Of a DNA stretch of 27,500 bases, positions 20,001 to 27,500 are shown in pieces. A program made the position numbers and the translations under genes. Positions within the stretch are counted from its first letter, which is position 1. Every line of letters begins with the position of its first letter. Source of the DNA: Mesostigma viride (taxonomy: Eukaryota > Streptophyta > Mesostigmatophyceae > Mesostigmatales > Mesostigmataceae); contig RPFO01000850.1 in assembly GCA_009746045.1 (NCBI GenBank), positions 175,001 to 202,500 on the forward strand, given 5' to 3'. Under the pieces are notes generated by a model. It saw only the letters and a list, made by a program, of their open reading frames with translations. It was not told the origin of the DNA and did no database searches.

Positions 20001-23000
20001 TGAGGGTGGTCTTGGTGGCTACCGTGTGCGTGGGGGCTTGAGGGTGGTCTTGGTGGCTACCGTGTGCGTGGGGGCTTGACGGTGGTCTTGGTGGCTACCG
20101 TGTGCGTGGGGGCTTGAGGGTGGTCTTGGTGGCTACCGTGTGCGTGGGGGCTTGAGGGTGGTCTTGGTGGCTACCGTGTGCGTGGGGGCTTGAGGGTGGT
20201 CTTGGTGGCTACCGTGTGCGTGGGGGCTTGACGGTGGTCTTGGTGGCTACCGTGTGCGTGGGGGCTTGAGGGTGGTCTTGGTGGCTACCGTGTGCGTGGG
20301 GGCTTGAGGGTGGTCTTGGTGGCTACCGTGTGCGTGGGGGCTTGACGGTGGTCTTGGTGGCTACCGTGTGCGTGGGGGCTTGACGGTGGTCTTGGTGGCT
20401 ACATGCCGTGTGCATGGGGGCGGGGGGTCAACAGAGGAGGCCGAAAAACGAGTGTCGCGGCACACGCACCTGCTCGGTGAGGAACTGGCAGCGGTTGTCG
20501 GACGCGACCCACTCGTACGTCTCCCCCAGCAGCGGGTTGAACGGCTTCCCCTCGCGGATGATCGAGCAGTTGTACGATGCCGCGGTGAACGTCGCCACCA
20601 GGATGAGCCGCTGCAGTGAGTTGGGACGCGTGCACGCCAGCTCCACCAGCGACCTGCGGTAGTGCACCCAGGAAGGGGGCCCCCAGGGTTGTTGAGCAAG
20701 GGGGCCAGGGGCGTGAGCGCAGCGACAGGGCCAGGGAGTAGCCAAGCCCACTTGTGTTCGATGAGGACATGATGACATGGACTGACTAGTTCTTCAATAG
20801 CCCCACCTGGGTGGCTGGTTACCAACGATCTACCCACATGAGTACGTGCATGGCCATACTCCGCCCATGTGCTCCGTTCGGCACCCCGTTCTGACCATGC
20901 CGCAGCTCCTGTCGTTTCTGCTCGACACAAAGGCACACACGCTCATAGATTCTGATTTGGCACGCCGCAAAGGTGAAAACCATTTGCGTTCAGTGCCGGT
21001 CCGCGGAAAACGCGGAAAAACGCGATCTGCAAATGAATCCAGGCCGGAATCGAACTGGGGACCTCTCGCACCAATTGTTGCTGACTATAGGACGGACGTC
21101 TCCGGATCCTAAGGCATCGCCAATTGACACCTACAGTCATCCGCAAAAGTTCTCCTTTCCGGGGAGTGATGCAAGCCTGTCGGATTTGGTACTAGATAAA
21201 TCATTCGAGATCTGTGTGTGTAGGACTCATAGATGATTGCCAGCTACGTAGTACTGTTACATCAGGTGCGTCAGGCAATGAGCTCATAGTCCCACCTTTC
21301 CCTACACGCACCGATATCCCTCACACATTGTATACACTCTTAAGGGCGTTGTATATACTCTTAAGGGCCTTGTATATACTCTTAAGGGCGTTGTATATAC
21401 TCTAAAGGGCGTTGTATATACTCTTGAGGGCGTTGTATATACTCTTTAGGGCGTTGTATATACTCTTAAGGGCGTTGTATACACTCTCAAGGGCGTTGTA
21501 TATACTCTTAAGGGCGTTGTATATACTCTTAAGGGTGCTTCTCCGTGATCCACTGCAAGGATTACCACCCACCGCCACGGAACCCACGGCGAGCCCTACA
21601 CCCACGCACCGATACTCCAACTCCTCGGTGATGCGCTGCAGGCAGGAGAGCGGCTCGTTGATGGTTGCCGGCAGCGTGATGCGCGACAGGTCCTTGCCAA
21701 TCGCGTCGCGCAGGATGGACCAGATGTTGAAGCCGCGCGTCAGCGGGCGCGGGGCGGGCAGGCTGAAGGGGGGCACGACCACATGCAGCAATATATGCAT
21801 GTGTATAAGGGATAAGGCTGCAGGCATGCCATCCCAGACAGCCGGAAGGTGGGGACGGCGCCGCGGACACGCACAACACCAGGAGACATCCGTGTGCAGA
21901 CACCGCACAGGGTAGTGCGTGCAGCACAGCACGGGGTTTCATCGCAGCAACCGTAGGGCCACGCTGGATATCTGGCATGGCATCCACGATTCCACTTGGC
22001 ATGGCATGGGCAGACGTTCCCGTCCATCATGGCCGCGGCCCTTGTCTTGAGTCCTCGGCTGCTGGCATGCTGATCCTGACCTGAAACAAACATATAGCTA
22101 CGAGCCGAATGCACTGGCCCACAACACAGCAAAGTAACGGCAGCACAACGAACCAGCCCACGCCAGCCTACGCAGGCACCAGCAGGGCAAGAGGCTGTGT
22201 GCACCAGCAATAGATACAGAAACAGCTGCAACATAGCCAGCGCCAGCACCAGCGCCAGAGGCACCATCATCACCAGCACCAGCGGCAGCTCACCTTTCGC
22301 GCGGCACCATCTCCTCCTCAGCCTCCTTGGTGTCTGTCTCCTCGCCAGCATCCGTCTCCTCCGCCGCATCCGACGTGGCCAGCGACTTGAGGTCCTCGGG
22401 CTTGGGCGCGTCCGCGACCAGCAACGACGTGGGCTTGGCGCCGCTCAGGTTCATGTAATAGTCGTGCTGGTGGACCACCTCCAGCGCCTCAAAGTATTGC
22501 TGCGCGGGAGGCAGGAAGAGCGGGGTGGGCATTTGAGATGTGCCATAGTTCATCAATGTGTGTCTGTGTGGCGGCGAAAAACAGAATGGGGTGGTCGAAT
22601 GAAACTTTCAGGTTTACCAAAGCATTGCGGCGCGCGAGGCAGGGCGAGATGTCTGAACGAGACTTATTATTACTGTTGCGAGGAAGATCAAGTGGGCTGT
22701 CTGCCAGCCTAGGCAGTGGGTAGGCATGCGCAGGCCGGGGGACACTGAACCAACAAATGTGCTAGAAGGACAATGCTGTAAAAGGACGGTCATGCGACCA
22801 TATCCCCGCCCCACCCCCACCCCCACCCCCTCAACAACACACAGGAAGCCATCTCCCACCATGCGCGGCGACACATGCCAAGCACAGCTCACCTCCTCCC
22901 CGTCGGCCAAGGATGTGACGAAGATCGAGTCGGCGTCGTACAGCGTTGCGCTGGAGCTGCTGGTGCTGCTATCGCTCAGCTCGTCGTCGTCCGCCACGTC

Positions 23001-26000
23001 CTCGTCATATCTGTCGCCCACCGGCACGCTCTGCCGCGACACACTCTCGAAGGAACCGACCGCGGGGGTGAACTCGCCCGTCTGCACGTGTCCATGGCCC
23101 GTGCCATGGCCAGCCAGGGGCGCACCGTGGCTTTTCAATAGACATAATTGGCCACTTACACATCCAACAAAATAATGTGTGAATGTAAAATAATCGACAG
23201 CACTAATCTGTGCAAAATTATTACCAATGTACTGGCTGATTTGAAAAGCCTGCCTTGCCAAGCTACTGCATGTCAGCAGGCGTGGGAAGAGCTTGACGTA
23301 CAGTGGGTTATTTTAAGACATCGCCCTGTTCTAAAGTGACCAGTCGCGCAGCTACAGGTACTACCAACTAGTGCATGGGCTTCGCCTAGTGTGCCAAAGC
23401 GCGTTCTCTATGCTATCAGGAGTGGAACCGCGATAGCATGTCAACCAGCGCAGGTGGAGGTAGAAAGATGCAGGCCAGTGGAGGCATGTGCCACCGGGGC
23501 ACATTGCATCAAGTTGGGATTGGCCCAGTGAAGGGCCGTGAGGGCCTAACGGTTGACGTGAAGCTCTTGAGACTACTTACTGCGTTGCACAAGTAAAGCT
23601 TACTATACTGGCAACAACTAGGCCATCAGAGCTAGGCTATTATTACGTACACTACGCATCAACATACCGCATCACCGTGATCCAAGCAAATCCTACCGCA
23701 CAAGATACCTCATGTTGTCTGGCGTGGCCAAGCGAGCGCCAGGCAACGCCACGCACCACAGCTGTACCCCTGCTCCATGGGCACAAGAAACAGCACGGGT
23801 CGATGGCATGCAGCGTTTGGGTAGGCAGTTGCCTCGCGACATGGGAATGGGGCGGTATGGTATTACCTGAAGCTGGTGCTGCAGCCCCCGCAGGCCTGCG
23901 CACTCGCGCCGCAAGCGCGCCAGCTGCTTCTGGAGCATGCTGTTCTCTGACTCAAGCTCCACCACGCGCCACACGTCGTCACGCATCGTCTGCGCAGCGC
24001 GGGGCCATCGCGGGCGTCACGTTCCCGCCCCATTCATGCGAGGCCACACAAGGTTGATGCCAATGGGGTATAGGGGGGGGTAAGGGGGACAGGGGAGGGG
24101 CAGAGGAGATGAGGGGCCATGGGGGGAGGTAAATGCAGCACTTAAGCAACCATGTGAGCTGCCAGAAAGTACCAGCAAAAATAGGCGACTTTAAGGCAAC
24201 CACTGAGCCACACGGCTCGATGTGCTAAAGAAGGCAGTTAAGACGCAACCCCATGAATGCCAGCTACGACGCAGCAAAAGCTTATATGCCATAGTGTGAT
24301 GTACATGGCAGGGAGTATCCCATACAGCCCGCACCTGTGCAATGGCCTCGTGCAACTGCCTCCACAGGTTCGACAGGTTGTCGTCCAGGAACATGCCTCC
24401 AGAAGCCGACCCGGGCACAGTTGCCTCGGCCCGGGCTGGGATGGGGCTGGTGGGCCCAGCGGTGGAACCCAGGCCGCCCGCAGGCGCCGTGGTAGTCCCA
24501 TCGCCAGCTGTCCTGCGCGCTGTCACGAAGGAGGGGCTGTTGGGAAGCTTGTCCATGGCCAGCGCAGCGGCCGCCACCACGGTGGGTGACAGCAAGGACG
24601 ACACTTGGGCGGCCGCGCTGATGAAGGTGCCCGGCGCGCGACGCGGCCACGTGTTTTGGTTCTCCAGCTCCACTGCCAGCTGGCTGTCCCTCGCGTCCTT
24701 CCCTTTGGCCTTGTCGTCCTCGGCAAACAGCTGGCCCGACTCAAGCGGCCGTCGCAAAGAAGAAAGGCAAAGGCGAAAAGGAAAACCGAGGCCAGCGAGG
24801 CATCGTAAGGAAGCTGTTGGTAGCCTAGGGCTGTGTGCGCAAACTCTAATAATGAGGAAGAACCAGGCGGCATCTGCGCACACGCAATCCTGACTGTTAC
24901 AGCCGTGGCGGGCCAACTCCAGCGTTTAGCCGTGGCAGTACCGCACATGCGTGGATGCATACTAATAATACTCCACAGGCCATGCCAAGCCTGCGCTGCG
25001 TTTCTCGTGGACACCGCCTGTCCCCACCAACAACCCATGCACATGCACACAAACGGCCAGATTGCTCGGCGGCCCCTCACGCACCTGCGAGTGGTAATGC
25101 TGGAAGATGCCACGGTGCACACGCCCCTGGTTGCTCGCCACCGTCGTGAGCGTGCTTGGAGACATCGGCGGTGTCATGCCCTGCCCCTCCGACCAATTGC
25201 TGACATCGTCCCCTGTCCCCTTGGGAGCAGGCACTTGCAACGGGCGGGGTGGCGCCGCCATGCGACCTGTCCCCAGCCGCTGGCTCTGGCTTGAGGGCTG
25301 GCCCTTGCCCGTGCCATCGCTGCTCGCCGAGTTGGGCCGCCCATCACTGCCGCCAGGGGCCGGCGTTGGGTCGCCAAGGCGCCGCGTCAAAGGCATGGCG
25401 GAGCCTGGGCGGGTCAGGAAGCGTGGGGAGCTGGCCACCAGGGTGGATCCCTCTGGGCTTTGATTTGTAGTCGGGAAGGTGATCCCACCTGAGAGGGAGG
25501 GCGAGCTTGCCAATGGCGTGGGCAGTGTCGACGCAACTGCCGAGGAGGGGTAGCTGCTCACGGTGGGGGCGCCACTTGGCACTGTGGCATCGCCCACAAG
25601 CCCCAGGATCTCCCCACTGGGCTGCTTGCCCGGCCCATTGGGGATGGATCCCATGCCATTGGGCTGACCGGTAAGCGACAGGCAGTTGCTGAGCGAGAGC
25701 AGCACCGTCTGAACGCGCTGCAGGTGCGCTTCCACCGCTGTTCGCATTAAGGCCAGGCGGCAAAGTATCCGTCAGCGTGTGCATCAGCCGCGGCAAAAAA
25801 TGACATCAGTGTGCGGAAAAAATCATCCGTCCAACAAGGCTACACGAAAAAAAAATGGGCACTATTTGAGACTGATTTGTGCAAGGGGAGGATTGGTGTT
25901 TCCTTTCAGGTGTGGGGCATCCCCCTGCATGCACCGTCCTCACTCAGGTATCGCCATGGCTGCTGGCCAGGGACGCATGACCCCGCTGCCGCCTACACGC

Positions 26001-27205
26001 CACCAACGCGCGCATGTGGCGAATGTGGACAACTGACCAGCTTACAAGGACGTCATGTGCAGCTTGCAAGGAAGGGAGGGGGATTCTTCGTGACGCCTCG
26101 CATGTGCAAGGCGACTCAAAGTGGCAACCTTGAGGGCGCCTCCTTACTGCCGGGCCATGTGTGGCTACTGACCCTGGCTGTCAACGAGATGGCGTGGGGC
26201 ATGCAAGGCATGTCTAGCGTGAGCCCACAGTGGAAACGAGCAACCCCACACTAACCCTCGAAAGACATTTCGTAGCATATGGTAAAAGTGTCAAGTTTAA
26301 TGCCCAGCGCAAATCAGCCTGCATTCACATTATCGACATTCACGTCCTGAGCCGCTTTTGTTGCAGAACTCCTCCGCCCTACCTTGCTTCTCGGGCTCGA
26401 AGCTCATCAGCCGCTGAGCCAACCTCTCCTCCGCGGCCTGGGTCATCCTAACTTGTTCGTCCAGCAGCTGCCACAATGTGTGATGGCAGTGAGTGGCAGG
26501 TGATGGCGATGGGTGATGGTGGACGCCGGCGGGTGATGGCATCAGCAACGGAGCAGGGGACACGACAGGCATGGAGACAGGCACGCCAAGAACGGTGACG
26601 ATGATGGTCACAACGCCCACAATAATAACGACAATTGGAGAAGGGAGGAGGAGGAGGAGGAGGAGGAGGAGGAGGGAGGAGGAGGAGGAGGAGGAGGAGG
26701 AGGAGGAGGAGGAGGAGGAGGAGGAGGAGGAGGAGGAGGAGGAGGAGGAGGAGGAGGAGGAGGAGGAGGAGGAGGAGGAGGAGGAGGAGGAGGAGGAGGA
26801 GGAGGAGCAAGAGGAGACGGCAGTGATGGTGACTCAATCAACAGTGGCCTGTAATCACTGGAAAAGTGGAGTCACTTAAAGAAACAGCTACAAAACCGAT
26901 GGACCCATAAGCTAATGGGCCCCATGCTTCTGTCCACAGCGGCCAAACATTTGCAGCCATGATCAAAAACATCACATACGCTTAGTATCACCCTGTTGCT
27001 TGAAGACAGGGCCAGAGGGCCCTGATTATATTCCCTTCCCACAACCACCAGGACCATGCCAACCATATGTGCTGATGCCGGCCTAGCAGAAGCGCACCTC
27101 CGTGTCCGGCTGCATCGCCTTCTCCCGCACCTCCGTGGACTTGGTCGCGCGCTCGTACATGACAGCAAATGTCTGGATCGAGTCCTGGATGCACTCAATC
27201 CATGC
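13961..27205 (-). CDS. oxysterol-binding-protein-related protein (ORP), 15 exons, 5' end outside the window
   Basis: Lipid-transfer protein of the OSBP/ORP family, expected to exchange sterol or another lipid for PI4P at membrane contacts. Exons in transcript order: 27205-27098, 26467-26383, 25737-25085, 24730-24335, 23989-23867, 23081-22893, 22499-22294, 21762-21610, 20653-20470, 19461-19339, 18745-18530, 18002-17810, 17105-17035, 15203-15084, 14053-13961. All introns are GT-AG, phases agree at every junction, and the sum is 2913 nt (970 residues plus TGA). Counting from the first exon seen: likely PH-domain end at 1-36, Ser/Pro/Gly-rich linker at about 85-400, coiled coil at 423-455, acidic FFAT-like region at 497-525, ORD at about 587-940. 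The family signature EQVSHHPP is at 698-705 and KPFNPLLGETYEW at 674-686. Osh4 PI4P contacts K109, N112, H143, H144, K336, E340 and R344 correspond to K674, N677, H702, H703, K912, E916 and R920. The N-terminus, probably most of a PH domain, lies beyond the right edge. The family assignment is firm; cargo cannot be read from sequence. Confidence 0.93.
14054..15083. other. last ORP intron
   Basis: 1030 bases between GTGAGT and CCAAG, with no repeat or coding signal recognised. Confidence 0.6.
15084..15203 (-). CDS. ORP exon: K-E-R PI4P-contact helix
   Basis: Reads GDFERATVEKLRLEEKQR and ends EWEVLWFTK|GTGAGT. The KxxxExxxR spacing matches Osh4 K336/E340/R344. The preceding 1.8-kb intron holds a transposon. 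Confidence 0.95.
15636..16625 (-). mobile_element. 990-bp DNA transposon derivative with TTCGTCAA-rich ends
   Basis: Ends match 21 of 23 bp as inverted repeats, ATTCGTCAA(A/C)TGGTTGAC. Inside the right end, ten TTCGTCAA/TTGACGAA words cluster within 170 bp; the left end has three plus an AATTGCC.CGGCAATT hairpin. Clustered subterminal words are typical transposase-binding arrays. A minus-strand ORF lies within (separate entry). No transposase core, so non-autonomous. Located in the ORP intron between exons ending 17035 and starting 15203, same orientation as the gene. Family and target duplication not determined. Confidence 0.65.
15735..16067 (-). CDS. ORF inside the TTCGTCAA element, possible transposase first exon
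   Basis: 110 codons beginning MSKKNGLAGFKTSTLDALFK and later VVDLGRSLDGKEGRQGRDKR, with a basic stretch DKRKRVELDEGKG that resembles a nuclear localisation signal. A possible donor GTGTGCG follows at about 15880, after which the frame loses protein character, so the true exon may be about 62 codons. It could be what remains of an autonomous element after internal deletion. No catalytic domain seen. Confidence 0.4.
   Translation of the reverse strand: MSKKNGLAGFKTSTLDALFKKQAGKAVPEATENVVDLGRSLDGKEGRQGRDKRKRVELDEGKGCAILIVVLCCRQQPVNHLVILCFIHMHYMCDACVRDLKQMIQFIIKK
17035..17105 (-). CDS. ORP exon: LAPTDSRFRPDQRAL
   Basis: Small 71-nt exon. It completes the split Glu codon and reads LFPKMAEQLAPTDSRFRPDQ, matching the conserved P-TDSR-RPDQ loop of the family. 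Donor CTC|GTAAGT. Confidence 0.95.
17810..18002 (-). CDS. ORP exon: ORD C-terminal half
   Basis: Begins VFDSSGKLVCTVSGNYMESL and continues to NPLWTVNPALPNSDQQYNLT and FAVALN. The pattern G-x-W, LW-VNP and YN-T-FA--LN is typical of ORDs. It ends AAC G|GTACGG in phase 1. Confidence 0.95.
18126..18219. repeat. perfect 42-bp hairpin with 10-base loop
   Basis: Left arm 18126-18167 begins GTGGAGACAATTAATGGCGG; right arm 18178-18219 is its exact reverse complement; loop ATCATCTGAG. It lies in an ORP intron, so it would fold in the pre-mRNA. Confidence 0.97.
18530..18745 (-). CDS. ORP exon: ORD beta-barrel
   Basis: Seventy-two codons, phase 0 at both ends. It contains TTCIHNVVVGKMWIDNYGDI, the conserved HN-(I/V)-G-x-x-W strand of ORDs, followed by an N-TTG-C-LKF strand. 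Clean GT-AG boundaries. Confidence 0.95.
19339..19461 (-). CDS. ORP exon: VSHHPP half of the family signature
   Basis: Forty-one codons from VSHHPPVSAYYAQ to NKFWGRSIE. Joined to the previous exon it gives EQVSHHPPVSA, an exact fit to the published OSBP signature; the paired His residues bind the PI4P phosphate. The acceptor CAG is followed at once by GTGAG, which resembles a donor. Confidence 0.96.
19733..20420 (-). repeat. 38-bp minisatellite, 17 full units plus one degenerate
   Basis: Unit CTTGA(G/C)GGTGGTCTTGG then TGGCTACCGTGTGCGTGGGGG on the plus strand. Apart from the last unit, almost all variation is G or C at position 6 of the unit. It lies in the ORP intron directly 3' of the KPFNPLLGETYEW exon. 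38 is not a multiple of three, so it is not coding. Confidence 0.97.
20470..20653 (-). CDS. ORP exon: ORD core with KPFNPLLGETYEW
   Basis: Carries the invariant KPFNPLLGETYEW motif, whose Lys and Asn match the Osh4 PI4P contacts K109 and N112. It ends FLTEQ|GTGCGT, so the exon boundary cuts the family signature after EQ. The 38-bp minisatellite starts about 50 bases into the following intron. Confidence 0.96.
21036..21110 (-). ncRNA. tRNA-like fragment, probably a tRNA-derived SINE
   Basis: On the minus strand, GTGCGAGAGGTCCCCAGTTC then GATTCCGGCCTGG reads like the 3' half of a tRNA. AGTTCGATTCC (21046-21056) is a near-perfect B box. The acceptor stem and anticodon stem do not pair well, so it is not an intact tRNA gene. 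It lies in an ORP intron. Confidence 0.4.
21328..21537 (+). repeat. 21-bp minisatellite, 10 units
   Basis: Unit TTGTATATACTCTTAAGGGCG with one to three substitutions per unit. It begins about 70 bases 3' (minus strand) of the donor of the first ORD exon. Confidence 0.95.
21610..21762 (-). CDS. ORP exon: start of the ORD lipid-binding domain
   Basis: Encodes LPAPRPLTRGFNIWSILRDA and then GKDLSRITLPATINEPLSCL, the characteristic opening of the OSBP-related domain (lid followed by the LP....NEP strand). Acceptor CCCTTCAG, donor CG|GTGCGT in phase 2. Confidence 0.93.
22294..22499 (-). CDS. ORP exon: FFAT-like core and acidic linker
   Basis: Opens with QYFEALEVVHQHDYYMNL after acceptor CGCGCAG. 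QYFEALE fits the VAP-binding FFAT core (x-F/Y-F-D/E-A-x-E). A Glu-rich stretch near EETDAGEETDTKEAEEE follows. It ends GAA AG|GTGAGC in phase 2; the split codon becomes Ser at the start of the ORD. Confidence 0.88.
22893..23081 (-). CDS. ORP exon: acidic/serine-rich tract
   Basis: Runs from TGEFTPAVGSFES to SLADGEE, with a dense acidic run (DRYDEDVADDDELSD) and a Ser/Thr run. Donor GAG|GTGAGC is a strong consensus. The acidic end flanks the FFAT-like core that opens the next exon. Confidence 0.85.
23867..23989 (-). CDS. ORP exon: coiled coil
   Basis: Forty-one codons, phase 0 at both ends (acceptor CTGCGCAG, donor CAG|GTAATA). The stretch VELESENSMLQKQLARLRRE has Leu/Val/Met at heptad spacing, predicting a short parallel coiled coil and so a likely homodimer, as in several PH-ORD proteins. 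Confidence 0.85.
24335..24730 (-). CDS. ORP exon: second linker exon
   Basis: Starts LFAEDDKAKGKD after a pyrimidine-rich tract. An alternative acceptor nine bases upstream (start at 24739) would add SGQ and is also in phase. The middle is low-complexity Ala/Pro/Gly/Thr, and the end NLWRQLHEAIAQ is helical before donor CAG|GTGCGG. Confidence 0.8.
25085..25737 (-). CDS. ORP exon: long low-complexity linker
   Basis: Largest exon, 653 nt. It completes the split Ala codon and starts VEAHLQRVQTVLLSLSNCLS, which is helical. It then runs through about 170 residues rich in Ser, Pro, Gly and Thr with no recognisable fold, typical of the spacer between PH and ORD domains. It ends HSQ|GTGCGTGAG in phase 0. 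Confidence 0.8.
26383..26467 (-). CDS. ORP exon: charged helix
   Basis: Begins LLDEQVRMTQAAEERLAQRL after acceptor GGCAG, and ends CAAG|GTAGGG in phase 1. The highly charged heptad-like pattern suggests a helix that continues into the next exon. The (GGA)n tract lies just upstream in the preceding intron. Confidence 0.75.
26644..26807 (+). repeat. (GGA)n tract, CCT on the gene's sense strand
   Basis: About 160 bases of GGA with one GGAGGGAGGA interruption. In the ORP transcript it is a polypyrimidine CCU repeat in the intron upstream of the exon at 26467. Confidence 0.97.
27098..27205 (-). CDS. ORP exon (first seen): likely C-terminal helix of a PH domain
   Basis: Thirty-six codons starting AWIECIQDSIQTFAVM, in the style of the closing Trp helix of PH domains. 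It follows acceptor CCCCCAG and ends at GAG|GTGCGC in phase 0. If not spliced, the frame meets TAG four codons later, so splicing here is needed to reach the next exon. The preceding PH strands were not identified in the last 300 bases with confidence. Confidence 0.75.
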
Positions 27206-27500
27206 CTGGGGGTGTGGCAAGAAGGGAAAACAAGCAACATTCCAAGGCAATCATGCACAAGCACCGCCATTTGATGATGCGGTAATGTACAACAACCATG
27301 AAATGTGCCACATGGTCAACAAGGATCCGACAGCACAACAATCACCTACACTTCCAAAGTCACCACAAACAACCAACATTCACCTTGGACAGTGCAACAT
27401 CTTGGAAGTCTCGGGGTGGACCACTTGCTGGCCATGGTGGGGCAGAAAACAGCACATTTGACTGTTAGCAACATGACAATCTTGCGCATGCTCAGGCCCA

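Noticed and set aside
19733-20420. Regular repeat array considered as CRISPR
   Set aside because: Units are contiguous with no unique spacers, lie in a spliced eukaryotic gene and vary at a single site: a minisatellite.
20361-20936. 191-codon minus frame across the ORD exon
   Set aside because: Wrong frame for the ORD motifs; the KPFNPLLGETYEW frame with clean splice sites is the real one.
21000-21115. Complete tRNA gene
   Set aside because: T-arm-like end is good, but acceptor and anticodon stems do not pair, so only a tRNA-derived fragment is supported.
21214-21915. Long frames with repeated ALYILLR or IYNALKS
   Set aside because: Produced by the 21-bp minisatellite, which is a multiple of three; they run into the antisense of an ORD exon.
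26608-26879. Poly-Glu, poly-Arg, poly-Gly, poly-Leu and poly-Pro open frames
   Set aside because: All are readings of the same (GGA)n tract in different frames.
27320-27460. Possible upstream PH-domain exon (RDFQDVALSK before GTGAATG)
   Set aside because: Phase-compatible but too short and without a convincing acceptor or PH pattern.

Overview
The window looks like nuclear DNA of a green alga or a close relative (chlorophyte-like). Exons are GC-rich and short, introns are long and follow GT-AG, and the two proteins that can be assembled are of plant type. Many transposon relics, minisatellites and long G/C runs are present. No bacterial operon structure, CRISPR array or intact rRNA/tRNA gene was seen. 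Both recognisable host genes are on the minus strand.

Left part (1-2819): the 5' part of an ankyrin-repeat gene. It opens with an MG....S.C N-terminus suited to myristoylation and palmitoylation, and its repeats read like those of plant XB3/XBAT32-type ankyrin-RING E3 ligases. It runs off the left edge. A 402-bp Tc1/mariner-type MITE sits in its second intron, and one repeat half between exons 2 and 3 could not be located.

Middle (about 2.9-13.5 kb): about 10 kb without a recognisable host gene, filled with decayed mobile elements. These include two non-LTR retrotransposon C-termini in tandem (6.9-7.8 kb), a frameshifted non-LTR fragment with zf-RVT-like sequence (8.4-9.25 kb), a reverse-transcriptase fragment with a YADD box (11.65-12.3 kb), a 220-bp repeat present three times, and a small C-terminal module present in three diverged copies. 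There is also a poly-G/poly-C repeat with inverted ends (9.77-11.04 kb) and several perfect palindromes.

Right part (13.96-27.2 kb): one large gene for an oxysterol-binding-protein-related protein (ORP). Fifteen exons were joined by hand. Phases agree at every junction and total 2913 nt, giving the C-terminal 970 residues. They cover a likely PH-domain end, a long low-complexity linker, a coiled coil, an acidic FFAT-like motif and a complete lipid-binding ORD domain. All seven residues known to contact PI4P in yeast Osh4 have counterparts. The introns carry a 38-bp and a 21-bp minisatellite, a (GGA)n tract, a tRNA-like SINE fragment, a perfect 42-bp hairpin and a non-autonomous DNA transposon. 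That transposon has TTCGTCAA-rich ends and the start of an unknown ORF.
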